This document shows positions 1 through 8,823 of a stretch of 35,132 bases of DNA, one piece after another. The notes under the pieces were generated by a model that did no database searches, was not told the origin of the DNA, and saw nothing but the letters and a program-made list of their open reading frames with translations. How positions within the stretch are numbered: the stretch's first letter is position 1; each line of letters opens with the position of its first letter. This stretch comes from a virus, in the IMG/VR virus record IMGVR_UViG_3300045993_000431, positions 1-35,132 of that record. One strand, 5' to 3'. Made by a program: the position numbers and the translations under genes.

Positions 1-127
1 TGCCTTCGCTCTTTAAATGGGTGCCAAACCCATCATACACGTCCCCTAATAGAGACCTTGTAGCTTTAGCTTCACTAGATGGGTCGCTTCTTAGACCCTT
101 AACAAAGTCATTGAATACACTTCTAGC
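1..127. repeat. Terminal direct repeat (circular-assembly overlap), left copy
   Basis: Bases 1-127 are identical to 35006-35132. A 127-base exact terminal overlap is what an assembler using a 127-base k-mer leaves on a circular contig. The repeat lies inside one open reading frame that stays in frame when the ends are joined. This makes a genuine T7-style packaging repeat unlikely, since those are normally intergenic. The biological genome would be about 35,005 bp. Confidence 0.93.
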
Positions 128-1396
128 TTTTTGTACTGCTTCAAACGCATCTTGTTTCGTTACGGCATTTTGCAAATCATCTGCTAGTTGTGTTTTTGTA
201 GTTTCAAGAACTTTGGCAAATCCTGGCTTGTATAGCCCTGGATTCTCAGTCATTTTTGCCATAGCATCGTTGATGGGAGTAACTACGTCTCTTGAGACGT
301 TGGAGACGTCTGGAACGTCTACCATTTCGGTGCCCTGCTTAAACTTTAAACGCGCCAATGGTTCTTCTGCTAATGGGGTTTTGTTTAACTCTCGCACTTG
401 CCCCATAATGCTAGCTTCATATTTTCCCGCGTCGTTCAAGCCTTTAATTGCTTGAAAACCCGCATCATAAAGCTGGTCTGGGTTACTTGCGAAATGGGCC
501 ACTTGCTTGCGTTGCTCTAGATTCGCCTTGGAGAAGAAGTCAACAAATCTCTGCTTTTCTTCTCCTTCTAAACCTTTTGCAGCAGCTGCGACCTTCCCAT
601 AAATCTCTGATGCGGTACCATTGGTTAGAACGGCCCCCATCGTTTTATTGTAAGCAGCGGTGGCACCCTTGCCCAATAAGTTAAGCCCCGCACCCGCAAC
701 GCCGCCGAATATCGTGCTTAGCCCCACCTCTGCAGCTGCCTTGCTGGCTGTTAGATTAGGGTCTCCGAGTGTCGCTTCTGACGCTACTTGACCCATCCCG
801 TAGGCCATGCCCTCAATGGCGCTTCCCGCCCCTTTAGCGACAAGTTCCCCGGCTAGACCACGGGCAACACCTGAGCCAGCTACAGCTGCTGCAGTAGCCT
901 CGCCCGTGCGCGCTGCCCATGCTGCAGGGCCTACACCGGTCACAGTACCTGCAATAGCCCCACCAATCTCACCCACGGTGGAAGCGACTGGGTTCTGTTC
1001 TTTTAAGTTGAGCAAAGCATCACGGGTGCCGGTTGGGGCTAGGCCGATTTGTTCCGCTGTGGAAGCGAGGATGTCAGACCCGCCGAAGGTCCCACCACGA
1101 ATGGCTCCAATGACCCCTGCTGCCAGTGGTTTGTCGAATGCCTCGGCACGGATCTCTTCAATTTGCTTGTTCGCCTCGGCTTGCTGTTCGGCCCGTGTGT
1201 GGAACCTCCATCCTTGTTGAAACGATTGCTGCGCTTCGGAAGAGTCAATGGTTCCTTGTGCCCCGTCTGGGCCCACAACGGGGATGCGCACACCTTTGCG
1301 AAAAGCTAGCTGGCCTTGGGCGACGCCATCAGTCAACTGCTCGTCCGGAGCACTTACTAGCTTATTATCGCTTGTAGACCATACTAGTTGACTCAT
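1..1396 (-). CDS. Large ejection/internal virion protein, N-terminal part (gene continues across the join)
   Basis: I translated this stretch from the ATG at 1396 and found no stop down to base 1, where it joins in frame with the coding sequence ending at 33738. The whole gene is 888 codons (887 aa). The start overlaps the stop of the upstream gene as TAATG. The N-terminal 70 residues are a soluble acidic segment (a PDG motif, then a Gln-rich run). Residues about 95-265 are rich in Gly and Ala with glycine-zipper-like hydrophobic stretches, the look of membrane-active podovirus ejection proteins (T7 gp14-16 or P22 gp7/16/20 role). No transglycosylase motif was recognised. It follows two other large Ala/Gln-rich proteins and precedes the fibre genes, the usual place for ejection proteins. 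The function is inferred from position and composition. Confidence 0.72.
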   Translation of the reverse strand, partial: MSQLVWSTSDNKLVSAPDEQLTDGVAQGQLAFRKGVRIPVVGPDGAQGTIDSSEAQQSFQQGWRFHTRAEQQAEANKQIEEIRAEAFDKPLAAGVIGAIRGGTFGGSDILASTAEQIGLAPTGTRDALLNLKEQNPVASTVGEIGGAIAGTVTGVGPAAWAARTGEATAAAVAGSGVARGLAGELVAKGAGSAIEGMAYGMGQVASEATLGDPNLTASKAAAEVGLSTIFGGVAGAGLNLLGKGATAAYNKTMGAVLTNGTASEIYGKVAAAAKGLEGEEKQRFVDFFSKANLEQRKQVAHFASNPDQLYDAGFQAIKGLNDAGKYEASIMGQVRELNKTPLAEEPLARLKFKQGTEMVDVPDVSNVSRDVVTPINDAMAKMTENPGLYKPGFAKVLETTKTQLADDLQNAVTKQDAFEAVQKARSVFNDFVKGLRSDPSSEAKATRSLLGDVYDGFGTHLKSEG

Positions 1397-3021
1397 TAGC
1401 GCTTACTCCCTTTTATGGGCTCAAATGAGGAAGGACGCGATTGACTGGTGAGGGGTTTTACACCTGTGGTCATTTGTAGCGTCGCTTGTTGCCGGTCTAA
1501 GTTTTCGAGCAATGGCTTTAAAAACCCTCGCACCTGGTCCGGGGTCTTAATGCCGCCAATCTGTTTTTGCGAGCGTTCAGCTTCAGGCTCGGTCATTGTT
1601 CCATTCACACCGGATAGCTGCTTAATCACGTTTTTCGCTTCTGTTTGCGCAGCTTCCAATTCTCCCTTCTCCTTTGTTCCCCACAGTCGAATGGTTCCTA
1701 GTCTGTCGATTGTGTCGCTAAACGCTTTGAGAGTGTCGCGGCCGTTCTTGATTGTCTCGTATTTTGTGCGGAACGTTTTGGCGCTATCTTCGTTTTGTGC
1801 ATTGCTAAACCCTTCCACGGTGCCGAGGGGGTTGTGGAAAAGTCCTTGCCTATTTGTTGTCTCGATGCTTTCCGAAGTGGAACCAGATGCCTGTGTCGTG
1901 ACCTGAGCGCTTGCCTCTGCATTTAGTAGGGCTTGCTGCTTTTGCACTTCAGAAATAGCAGTCTGAGCATTAGCCTGTATCTGTTTATTCTTTGTACCAA
2001 GCATTGCCTGGTTAAGTTGGGTTTTAACATTATCCAGTGCAGCTTCTTTGTATGCCAAATCGGCAAGGCGTTCATCCCCAAGCTGTGCGCGTAATGCTGC
2101 AATTTTGTTGCCTTGCATATTGACGCCTTCACCCATCTTCTGGATGTTGAACTTCTGAGCTGCAATGTCATTGTCAATTACGCGATTAATGGCATCAAGC
2201 GCCACGTTGGTATTTCCTTTGCTCATCACCTGCCCCACTGAGCCGAGGATGATGCCAATGCCCGCAGCTACCTTTTGCCCCGTACTTGAATCGTGCCACA
2301 GACGGTTGGCGTCCACCGTGGCTCCGCTGTATTGCTTCCAAGCTTGGTTGTATTCGTTTTGTGCAGTCTGTACTCGGGCTAGTCTTTGCTTTTCGTTCTC
2401 CAAGATCTGATTGCGCAGCTCTACGTCTTTGGCAGCAATGGCAGTTTCATTTGCCATCTGCTGCTGAGCCACCATGGACTCGGTTGCCACTTTGTCTTGG
2501 TATGCCGCTGCAAACTTCCCTTGCGCATCTAGCAATGCCTTCTTTTCTTCAGGCGAATAACTCTTAGTTTGCGTTTGCGAGCTTGGGCCGGTGACAGTTG
2601 TAGTGCCACCTAGTACAGCGCCATTCATCGGGTTAACAGGCTTCCCGCCGATTGTAGCCGTAGGCATTGCTATCTGCTGAGAAACGGGGGGAGGCAACGC
2701 ATAATCACTTGCCTGTGCCACCGCGGGGGCAGGAGCCATGGGTACCGCGGGGGCCGTTGGGGCCGCTTCCGGCGGCGCGAACAAGTCGGGCGTGGGCGTT
2801 GTCGCCATCACGGGGATGTCCGGTAGCGGCGTGGCGGCTGTGATTTGCTGAGCGGGGAACAAACTCAGCAACGGCCCAGCGTTTTGCGCGTTGTACTTGT
2901 CAGAGATTTGCTGGTCCATTTCTTTCGACAGAGCCCCACGGGCCACCGTCATGGACTTGCCATCTCCTCGGTCAATTACGAATGACTTATCATCCATCCC
3001 AGTTACGTTGTAATCAGGCAT
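1396..3021 (-). CDS. Coiled-coil ejection/internal virion protein
   Basis: 541 aa from the ATG at 3021. That start is preceded by a GGGGGAA ribosome site and lies just inside the 3' end of the upstream gene (8-base overlap). A longer frame opening at 3063 is less likely. The protein has an N-terminal folded segment, a Pro/Ala-rich linker (about residues 55-150), then a long Gln/Ala/Lys-rich helical region. In the middle is a small hydrophobic stretch 'VAAGIGIILGSVGQ' followed by repeated amphipathic helices. The composition, its place between two other large virion-type proteins, and coupling to the next gene through TAATG suggest an internal virion or ejection protein. No enzymatic motif was seen. 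Confidence 0.65.
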   Translation of the reverse strand: MPDYNVTGMDDKSFVIDRGDGKSMTVARGALSKEMDQQISDKYNAQNAGPLLSLFPAQQITAATPLPDIPVMATTPTPDLFAPPEAAPTAPAVPMAPAPAVAQASDYALPPPVSQQIAMPTATIGGKPVNPMNGAVLGGTTTVTGPSSQTQTKSYSPEEKKALLDAQGKFAAAYQDKVATESMVAQQQMANETAIAAKDVELRNQILENEKQRLARVQTAQNEYNQAWKQYSGATVDANRLWHDSSTGQKVAAGIGIILGSVGQVMSKGNTNVALDAINRVIDNDIAAQKFNIQKMGEGVNMQGNKIAALRAQLGDERLADLAYKEAALDNVKTQLNQAMLGTKNKQIQANAQTAISEVQKQQALLNAEASAQVTTQASGSTSESIETTNRQGLFHNPLGTVEGFSNAQNEDSAKTFRTKYETIKNGRDTLKAFSDTIDRLGTIRLWGTKEKGELEAAQTEAKNVIKQLSGVNGTMTEPEAERSQKQIGGIKTPDQVRGFLKPLLENLDRQQATLQMTTGVKPLTSQSRPSSFEPIKGSKR

Positions 3022-4183
3022 TTTTAATTCCCCCGCCGTATTTGTAGAACGAACTAGTGTCACCGCCTGAGAAATTCATCGCCGATGGGCCCGCATTTGG
3101 ATCGCCATACTGTGGCACTTCCATGGTCATTGTGTCCCCACCTCCACCGCCGGTTGTAGTGGCACCTGTAGTGCTGCCCGCTGTGGTGTTTTTGCTAGGG
3201 TCGCCTTGCATCTTATTTGCTGCTGCACCCATTGCACCCTGCGCGAGTCCACCGCCTACGCCTTGCACAAGTCCGCCCAGCATCTGCTGCCAGAAGGAAG
3301 GCTGCATGGAGTTCTGCAAACGTTGCCGTTCCAGTTCCGCCTGGGTTTGCATCTGAGCGATGGCCGTCTGTGTTGCTAATTGCTGCTGTATATCAGTCGT
3401 GCCATAGCGTTGAGCCAAAGCCGAGGCTAGCACCGTGTTGCCTGCAATGTTGCCCGATTGACCCATAGCCGCGGCACTCTGCAGGTTACTCAACCCCGTG
3501 GCACCCATCTGCTGCTGCTGTCCCATCAGGTTTGTTTGCTGATTTAAAAGCGCTGTGTTGGCGTTTCCATAGTTTTGGCCGTAGAGCTGAGCGCCCTGCA
3601 TTTGCTCATTGCTACGGAGCTGGCTTGCATTCATGGCGGCATTCTGTCGCGCTCCGGTGCCCGCTAGCATTGCAGCACGTGCCGTGGCTGGATTAGACCC
3701 ACGGGCCCATGCAGCTGCAGCTTGTTGTGCAGCGATTTGCTCGCCTTGTTGCTGTGCTAGTTGAGCTGCCGCACTGGGCCCTCGTCCTAGGGCCTGATTG
3801 CGCAAAAGAGCAAGGTCCTCGCGATTGCCTAGATTTTGTTGCTGAGCCGCAACGCTATTTAGCATTGCTTGGTATTGCGCGTTTTGGTTCTGTGTCCAAG
3901 CATTTGTTGCTTGGTTTAAAGACTGCTCACGTGCTCCGGCCCCGCCAATCATTCCGGCGGCAACGGCTGATTGCTCAGCTTCAATCTTTGCCTTCACAGC
4001 TGCATCTTGTTCGGCCTTTAGTTGCTCAGGGGTCTTCGGTGCATTTGCTGCTGCCGCCGCAGCTTCCGCCTCTGCAACCTTTTTGTCTTGCGCTTCAGAC
4101 GCAGCAATCACATCTGCAGGGACGCCTTCTGGCCCTCTTTTTTTCTTTTTGCTCGGACCAAATAAATCATCCAACCACGTCAT
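3014..4183 (-). CDS. Gln/Ala-rich internal virion protein
   Basis: 389 aa. It starts with 'MTWLDDLFGPSKKKKRG', then runs of Ala and a long Gln/Asn/Ala-rich helical body (residues about 40-290). A glycine-zipper segment follows ('MLGGLVQGVGGGLAQGAMG', about 300-318), then a Thr/Gly-rich tail. This is the composition of small podovirus ejection proteins (T7 gp14-like or P22 gp7-like role), not of an enzyme. The start is one base after the TGA of the nozzle-like gene and has an AGGGGG ribosome site. It is the first of three consecutive large helical proteins. Assignment is by position and composition. Confidence 0.6.
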   Translation of the reverse strand: MTWLDDLFGPSKKKKRGPEGVPADVIAASEAQDKKVAEAEAAAAAANAPKTPEQLKAEQDAAVKAKIEAEQSAVAAGMIGGAGAREQSLNQATNAWTQNQNAQYQAMLNSVAAQQQNLGNREDLALLRNQALGRGPSAAAQLAQQQGEQIAAQQAAAAWARGSNPATARAAMLAGTGARQNAAMNASQLRSNEQMQGAQLYGQNYGNANTALLNQQTNLMGQQQQMGATGLSNLQSAAAMGQSGNIAGNTVLASALAQRYGTTDIQQQLATQTAIAQMQTQAELERQRLQNSMQPSFWQQMLGGLVQGVGGGLAQGAMGAAANKMQGDPSKNTTAGSTTGATTTGGGGGDTMTMEVPQYGDPNAGPSAMNFSGGDTSSFYKYGGGIKNA

Positions 4184-4184
4184 A

Positions 4185-7121
4185 TCAAACCCCCTGTACT
4201 CGTTTGGTCATAGGCACACGTTGTTGTCCTGCGCGTATGCCTGCCTCAATGTTAAATCCGTTAAAATAGACTGCTCCAGTAATACTAGCACAGCTCAATG
4301 TTATCTGTATCGCCTCGCACTTTTGACGCGCAGGTTTAGCCTGGAATTGCCACGGGGTGCCAATAGATGTGGTGACGGTGAATTGTTCCACCGATGCCGC
4401 TGTGTAATCGTAAGCTACATTGAGGAGCACCGTGTTGGTGGAAGAGCCTAACCATTGAATAGAGCGGAATCGTTGGAATCCCATGATGTTTGCAAACGTC
4501 ACCCATCCGGTTTGCATCTGCAAAGAGAACGTAGTCCCTGCGTCATTGTAGGTCCCTGCGCTTTCCGATAGATAATATCCATCATCATAGCGTATTAATT
4601 GAGGATTACCGCGTACAGAGGAGAATGCGCGGGTAGAGAGTCCCGTGAACACATACCACATCTTAAAGAATTCATCATAAACTAATGTATTTCCCTCAAT
4701 GGTTGTGAACCATATTTGATGTCTATCTGCAAGATTTTCTGAGCCTGTAACGCTGTTAGTATTGTACTGTTCCACAGCACTGCCCACATACTCGGTTTGT
4801 AGGCCCCGGCTCAGGATATAAATCCCCTCATAGCTCATAAACATGAGCCCCGCATCTGCGAGCACGATTGAACGAGTATCCCTGCAACCAACGGAAGAAG
4901 TGATTAGTTGAGGTGTGGAGAAAGACCCCGTGCCGGTGTCGTCTGGTCCTTCTCCATAAAACATATAGATGGCGTACTCTTTAAAGACGATGATTTTCTC
5001 GTCCATTTCAGCCACGGCAACAACTTCTCCGTAGCCACCCGGTAATAGAACTTGAAGGGATTCATTAAAGCTTGGATATTCATTGCTGACAAGGTATTTG
5101 GAGAAGTATATTTTATTCTTTTCATCACCAGCCACCAAAAACAACCTATTGCGACAGAAGGCTACATAGTTCGCCAATGGTACATATCCAGACTCAAGTA
5201 GCGGCAACGGAAATGGGTATGGGGTATAGGTCGCAAGTGTTGCATCCGGAGTGCTGTTATCTACAAGTAGTGGGGTGGCACTAGTTGGGTACCACGTTAT
5301 ATTTTTCAAAAAATAATACTGAGAGCCGTTTACCTGAGTCCTGTAGACCTCAATTTCCACCTCTGGATAATTCAGTGGAGGCGTGAACACCCAAAGATTC
5401 ACTAGTGAATTGTTGACCGAAATAGTAACGCTAATAGTTCTGGGCGGACTTCGCCACACCTTGCCATTTTCAGAGTATTTATAGCAGAAAAGATAAGAAT
5501 AACTTCCGATAGAGCTTTGCCCGCCTGCCGCAACCACAGTGTGGTGGATGGTAGCAATAGAGCAGGGAGCCCCACACAAAGGCATCTGATTTCTCCATCC
5601 GTTGGCCGAAGATGGAACGCGGTCCGTAACCACGCTCAAAGAGCCCCCTGCGTTTGTTGCTACGTCTCCGAAGAAGTTTGCTAAGCTTGGTAATTCCGAG
5701 AGGTATGGCCTTAGCTGAATTCCATTCACTTTCACGGTGAAATAAGTACCATACCCGCTTGTTTTCAAGTCCTGTAATGACCAATCCATTAAGTAAAGAG
5801 AGTCTGTAGAATTCAATCGGGTGTAAACATTCTCTGTGCCCTTTTGTAATGCTATGGAGGAGACTCCTTTCCCTATTGATGCCACTATCCTTGCTGTCTT
5901 TATAAATGTCCTCTCAAAACTTAGCAGCATGCATGTTACAGAACTTGCATCAAAATTAGGTACGCCGATATTGTAGGGGTAAGTCTGTACAAGAATCTCA
6001 GCATTAGTACCACCACACATCCCGCTTACCGGATAGACCCCGTACATAACTGGCACCTGAGCGGCCCCACCAGAGTCATTTGACTGAGCGTAGAGGCAAT
6101 ACACGCTATTTAGAGCTGCCCCGCCTACGGTGTTGTCTAGATAATAGCTTAGCGCCACCAGAGTGCCGTCTGCTGCATATTCCCACCCGTAGGTGGTTAC
6201 AGGGGTGAATGCAACGCCTGGAGTATTCACAGTATATGTGGCTACAGTGGCGTTTGCGGTAGTAATTGAGCGGACATAGTTTTTGCTATTCGTCACATCA
6301 CAGCAAGAAATAACAAATCCAGAGTTGGCATTCCTTGCGCAGATTTTCGGGGCAACCGATGAGCCCACAGCATTAAGAACAGCGCTTGAAGTCCACACTC
6401 CACCGGAATAAACCCGATAGGTTGTAAGCCCCGCTGCCACATGTGCCGCACAAATCTCAAGAGTACCACGATTATTCACCGCAATGGCCTGCCCAGTGAA
6501 CGTAAGCCCTGTAGCTCCCAAGTCTGTCACAGTGCCATCAATCGCAATCTTTAGAAGCCTCTGATTTCCGAAAGACGTATTTTGAGCTACGGCGTAAAAA
6601 TCACTTGATGCGGGGTCAGGGGCTACCACTGCATAGGTAGTGCTTGCTATTGTAAACTCACTCTCCACTGTCCCTTTTGCACAGTTAACTATGCGTACAG
6701 TGAGAAATCCACTAGGAATACTAACGTAGTAGAATAATGCGTACCCCTGGGGGCTTGTTGCGCAATATGCGCCCAGGGACATTCCTAGACTATTAAACGA
6801 GTAAGATGCGAGCGCCCCAAGAGGAACGGGTTGATATACTCGTGGGTATGTTGCCATGCCGGTTGCTTGGTCTCGCTCGGGGGACGCTACAGTTCCATCT
6901 GAGCTGATGATAATATTCGCCGCATTAAATTGCGTTAATGCTATGGCATTTGCGAATGTACTTGAGGTGTATTTGCGCGTGTATCCGTATCGACTTTGTA
7001 GACGCCCAGACTTTTGCATAAACACGTTTTGTAGAGAAACGAATCGCCCATCTATTGCGTTGGTTGGGTCTGTTTTAGTATCAACGCCCGTGAGCTGCAG
7101 CGGTATAGATTGATATTGCAT
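4185..7121 (-). CDS. Tail nozzle / tail-tubular-B-like protein (beta-propeller type)
   Basis: 978 aa. The N-terminus ('SIPLQLTGVDTKTDP', then 'LQNVFMQKSGRLQSRYGY') is the pattern of large podovirus tail proteins that form the tube tip (T7 gp12 nozzle and phage stabilisation proteins). Most of the sequence is beta-rich with repeating short strands. Residues about 655-800 contain the propeller-like run 'VVAVAEMDEKIIVFKEYAIYM' through 'MWYVFTGLSTRAFSSVRGN'. It lies directly after the connector genes and before the ejection proteins, matching T7 and P22 order. I am confident that it is a tail structural protein, less so of the exact role. Confidence 0.78.
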   Translation of the reverse strand: MQYQSIPLQLTGVDTKTDPTNAIDGRFVSLQNVFMQKSGRLQSRYGYTRKYTSSTFANAIALTQFNAANIIISSDGTVASPERDQATGMATYPRVYQPVPLGALASYSFNSLGMSLGAYCATSPQGYALFYYVSIPSGFLTVRIVNCAKGTVESEFTIASTTYAVVAPDPASSDFYAVAQNTSFGNQRLLKIAIDGTVTDLGATGLTFTGQAIAVNNRGTLEICAAHVAAGLTTYRVYSGGVWTSSAVLNAVGSSVAPKICARNANSGFVISCCDVTNSKNYVRSITTANATVATYTVNTPGVAFTPVTTYGWEYAADGTLVALSYYLDNTVGGAALNSVYCLYAQSNDSGGAAQVPVMYGVYPVSGMCGGTNAEILVQTYPYNIGVPNFDASSVTCMLLSFERTFIKTARIVASIGKGVSSIALQKGTENVYTRLNSTDSLYLMDWSLQDLKTSGYGTYFTVKVNGIQLRPYLSELPSLANFFGDVATNAGGSLSVVTDRVPSSANGWRNQMPLCGAPCSIATIHHTVVAAGGQSSIGSYSYLFCYKYSENGKVWRSPPRTISVTISVNNSLVNLWVFTPPLNYPEVEIEVYRTQVNGSQYYFLKNITWYPTSATPLLVDNSTPDATLATYTPYPFPLPLLESGYVPLANYVAFCRNRLFLVAGDEKNKIYFSKYLVSNEYPSFNESLQVLLPGGYGEVVAVAEMDEKIIVFKEYAIYMFYGEGPDDTGTGSFSTPQLITSSVGCRDTRSIVLADAGLMFMSYEGIYILSRGLQTEYVGSAVEQYNTNSVTGSENLADRHQIWFTTIEGNTLVYDEFFKMWYVFTGLSTRAFSSVRGNPQLIRYDDGYYLSESAGTYNDAGTTFSLQMQTGWVTFANIMGFQRFRSIQWLGSSTNTVLLNVAYDYTAASVEQFTVTTSIGTPWQFQAKPARQKCEAIQITLSCASITGAVYFNGFNIEAGIRAGQQRVPMTKRVQGV

Positions 7122-7130
7122 ATATCCCCC

Positions 7131-7427
7131 TTAGTAAACTGTCACCGTCACATTCACGTCTGAGCCCGTTACCAGCGTTATAGTCGTAGCGTTCCATGCC
7201 GTCCTGTAAACAGTTACGGCCCCCTGCAAGTCTGTTAGCTGCCAATACTGAGGAGTGCGACCCAGCCCGTGAGTTATCACGTTTGGATTAGCACTTAGTA
7301 AGCTTACAGATATGCTCTTTCGCGAGTTCCAAGGGTCATTCAGTATTGGGTTCATAGCCGTGGCTATAGCATCTTGCAGCCGGTTTAACTCTTCATTGCT
7401 GCTGTAGAGCTTTTTAAAGCTTGTCAT
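7131..7427 (-). CDS. Small structural protein between connector and nozzle
   Basis: 98 aa. A helical N-terminus (residues 1-30) is followed by a beta-rich domain with 'NVITHGLGRTPQYWQL', a motif seen in small phage virion proteins next to tail and fibre genes. It overlaps the upstream connector gene by four bases (ATGA) and ends ten bases before the nozzle gene. A minor tail or head-tail joining role is likely from position. The exact function is unknown. Confidence 0.6.
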   Translation of the reverse strand: MTSFKKLYSSNEELNRLQDAIATAMNPILNDPWNSRKSISVSLLSANPNVITHGLGRTPQYWQLTDLQGAVTVYRTAWNATTITLVTGSDVNVTVTVY

Positions 7428-8098
7428 ATGCCAAACCAGCGGAAAAATGACCTATCATTGATTGCCGCGAGGTCTGTTACCCGTTTCGGGAATCCTGCAT
7501 CACGTCCCACCATAAGGGCATTGATTTGGTCCTCCATGTATTTACGCTCAACAAGTAGAGGTTCTATATTTCCCTCTTCCTTCAATACGCAACGGATGGC
7601 CGCGTCTAAAGCAATGTACTCATCAAACCCGTTGTACACCTCCACGGTCTGAGCTGAGCTTGTGATGGCAGTGGGGGAAGGTACATAATAGAGCTTCACG
7701 GTGGAGGCAAATGTGGTCTCTGGTAGCATGCTGATGTAATTCCCTTTTAGGATATACCTCACAGGTTTTCCTAACCACGTCTGCGATATTCTATTTCGTT
7801 CATTTAGCGAAAATGGGCGAAGCGTGAAAGCCCTTCCATCTGGATCAACTATGTCCACACCAAGCAATTTATACATGTCTGTCGGAAGCAAATAATCCTT
7901 CTGCCCTGGTACCAGAGAGAAAGTCGATTCTGTTACAAACCAGTTTTCATATTCACTCGTCAAGAGATTATAAAACTTACGATTTGCTTGGTCTAGATAA
8001 GTTATAATCTCGGCATCAGTGACAAACTGGGTGTTCTCCATGTTTGCCCTTCTGCGGACGGAAACAATTAAATCACTCACGTTCACCACGTCTGCCAT
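7424..8098 (-). CDS. Head-tail connector / adaptor (tail-tubular-A-like)
   Basis: 224 aa. The N-terminal helical region ('VSDLIVSVRRRANMEN...VTDAEIITYLDQANRKFYNLL') followed by 'YLLPTDMYKLLGVDIV' matches podovirus adaptor proteins (T7 gp11-like or gp4-like family). These form a ring between the portal and the nozzle. A C-terminal helical part ('ALDAAIRCVLKEEGNIEPLLVERKY') is also typical. The gene lies between capsid-associated genes and the nozzle-like gene, as expected. The family call rests on motif pattern and order. Confidence 0.75.
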   Translation of the reverse strand: MADVVNVSDLIVSVRRRANMENTQFVTDAEIITYLDQANRKFYNLLTSEYENWFVTESTFSLVPGQKDYLLPTDMYKLLGVDIVDPDGRAFTLRPFSLNERNRISQTWLGKPVRYILKGNYISMLPETTFASTVKLYYVPSPTAITSSAQTVEVYNGFDEYIALDAAIRCVLKEEGNIEPLLVERKYMEDQINALMVGRDAGFPKRVTDLAAINDRSFFRWFGI

Positions 8099-8101
8099 AG
8101 A

Positions 8102-8359
8102 TTAGTATCCTTCTTCAGCTTCTGGCTCATCACCAGACATTTCAAGAATTTCGTCGGCAATCTCATGCACGCGGACGTAGGCATCAAAAGCTCTTGCGGG
8201 CTCTTTTCCCTCGAATGCGTTCATAAATTCAAGCATGGCGATACGGCCAGCTTCATAAAGGTCGCCGTCTTTTTTATCATCAGTAGAGTTGTCCATGCTG
8301 CCAACAATCATAGCAGCAATGCTCTTCGGCTTTGATTTATCTGGTCCGATGATAGGCAT
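8102..8359 (-). CDS. Small acidic head-associated protein, unknown
   Basis: 85 aa. 'MPIIGPDKSKPKSIAAMIVGSM' is followed by a helical body ('LYEAGRIAMLEFMNAFEGKEPARAFDAYVRVHEIADEIL') and a very acidic C-terminus. It sits three bases downstream of the accessory head protein and three bases upstream of the connector gene. I do not recognise the family. Similar small acidic proteins occur between capsid and connector genes in podoviruses. It might be a minor head or assembly protein. Confidence 0.6.
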   Translation of the reverse strand: MPIIGPDKSKPKSIAAMIVGSMDNSTDDKKDGDLYEAGRIAMLEFMNAFEGKEPARAFDAYVRVHEIADEILEMSGDEPEAEEGY

Positions 8360-8362
8360 AGG

Positions 8363-8755
8363 TTATTCCCCCTTGCCTTTCACGCTAGAGTTTCGCAGGA
8401 CAAAGAAAGCTGCAACGGTGGCACCATTGGCAGGGTCCACAGCCGCACCGGTCTTGTCGTAGCACTGAATTGTTACCGCAGTGCCTGCGAGTACCGCAAC
8501 AGATGGGTCATTCGTCACTTCAATAGCAACAACACCGGACACAGTGGCGTTGCGCACCTTGAAATCACCCATGATGAAGCGGCTAAATTTATCATCAATC
8601 ACTACCGAATAAGCGCCGACACCGGTGCGGGTAACAGTCATGTTTCCCACGGTGGCGCCCACGGCTCCAACGGCTCCAACGGCAAAGGTGCCATCTGCGA
8701 AAACGATATCTTGCTGATAGCTGTAGATATGGTTTTTAAAATTTCTATTGGCCAT
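8363..8755 (-). CDS. Accessory head / decoration-type structural protein
   Basis: 130 aa from the ATG at 8755, which has a clear AAAGGAG ribosome site. An upstream in-frame ATG at 8782 lies in the terminator hairpin and is rejected. The sequence is beta-rich, with a Gly/Ala/Val repeat 'VGAVGAVGATVGNMTVTRTG' and a core of short strands, suggesting an immunoglobulin-like or jelly-roll head protein. It is the first gene after the capsid terminator, the usual place of decoration or head-completion proteins. No specific family was recognised. Confidence 0.6.
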   Translation of the reverse strand: MANRNFKNHIYSYQQDIVFADGTFAVGAVGAVGATVGNMTVTRTGVGAYSVVIDDKFSRFIMGDFKVRNATVSGVVAIEVTNDPSVAVLAGTAVTIQCYDKTGAAVDPANGATVAAFFVLRNSSVKGKGE

Positions 8756-8773
8756 TTTGTTCTCCTTTAGTGA

Positions 8774-8815
8774 GAAAAACAAACAAGCCTGATGAAATTA
8801 ATCACCAGACTTGTT
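8774..8815 (-). terminator. Intrinsic terminator after the major capsid gene
   Basis: On the minus strand the RNA can form a 12-bp stem (8815-8804 with 8793-8782, two G-U pairs) around a 10-base loop. It is followed at once by a U-rich run (UGUUUUUC). It lies only nine bases after the capsid stop codon. Partial termination here would give more capsid transcript than downstream tail transcript, as the T7 terminator after gene 10 does. Confidence 0.8.
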
Positions 8816-8823
8816 CGCTATGG

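Noticed and set aside
281-320. Repeated GAGACGT/ACGTCT motifs
   Set aside because: They lie within the coding sequence of the large ejection protein and encode a DVxDVSNVSRD segment; a codon-level coincidence is enough.
5479-5784. 101-codon minus-strand frame inside the nozzle-like gene
   Set aside because: It lies in another frame inside a clear structural gene, with no support of its own.
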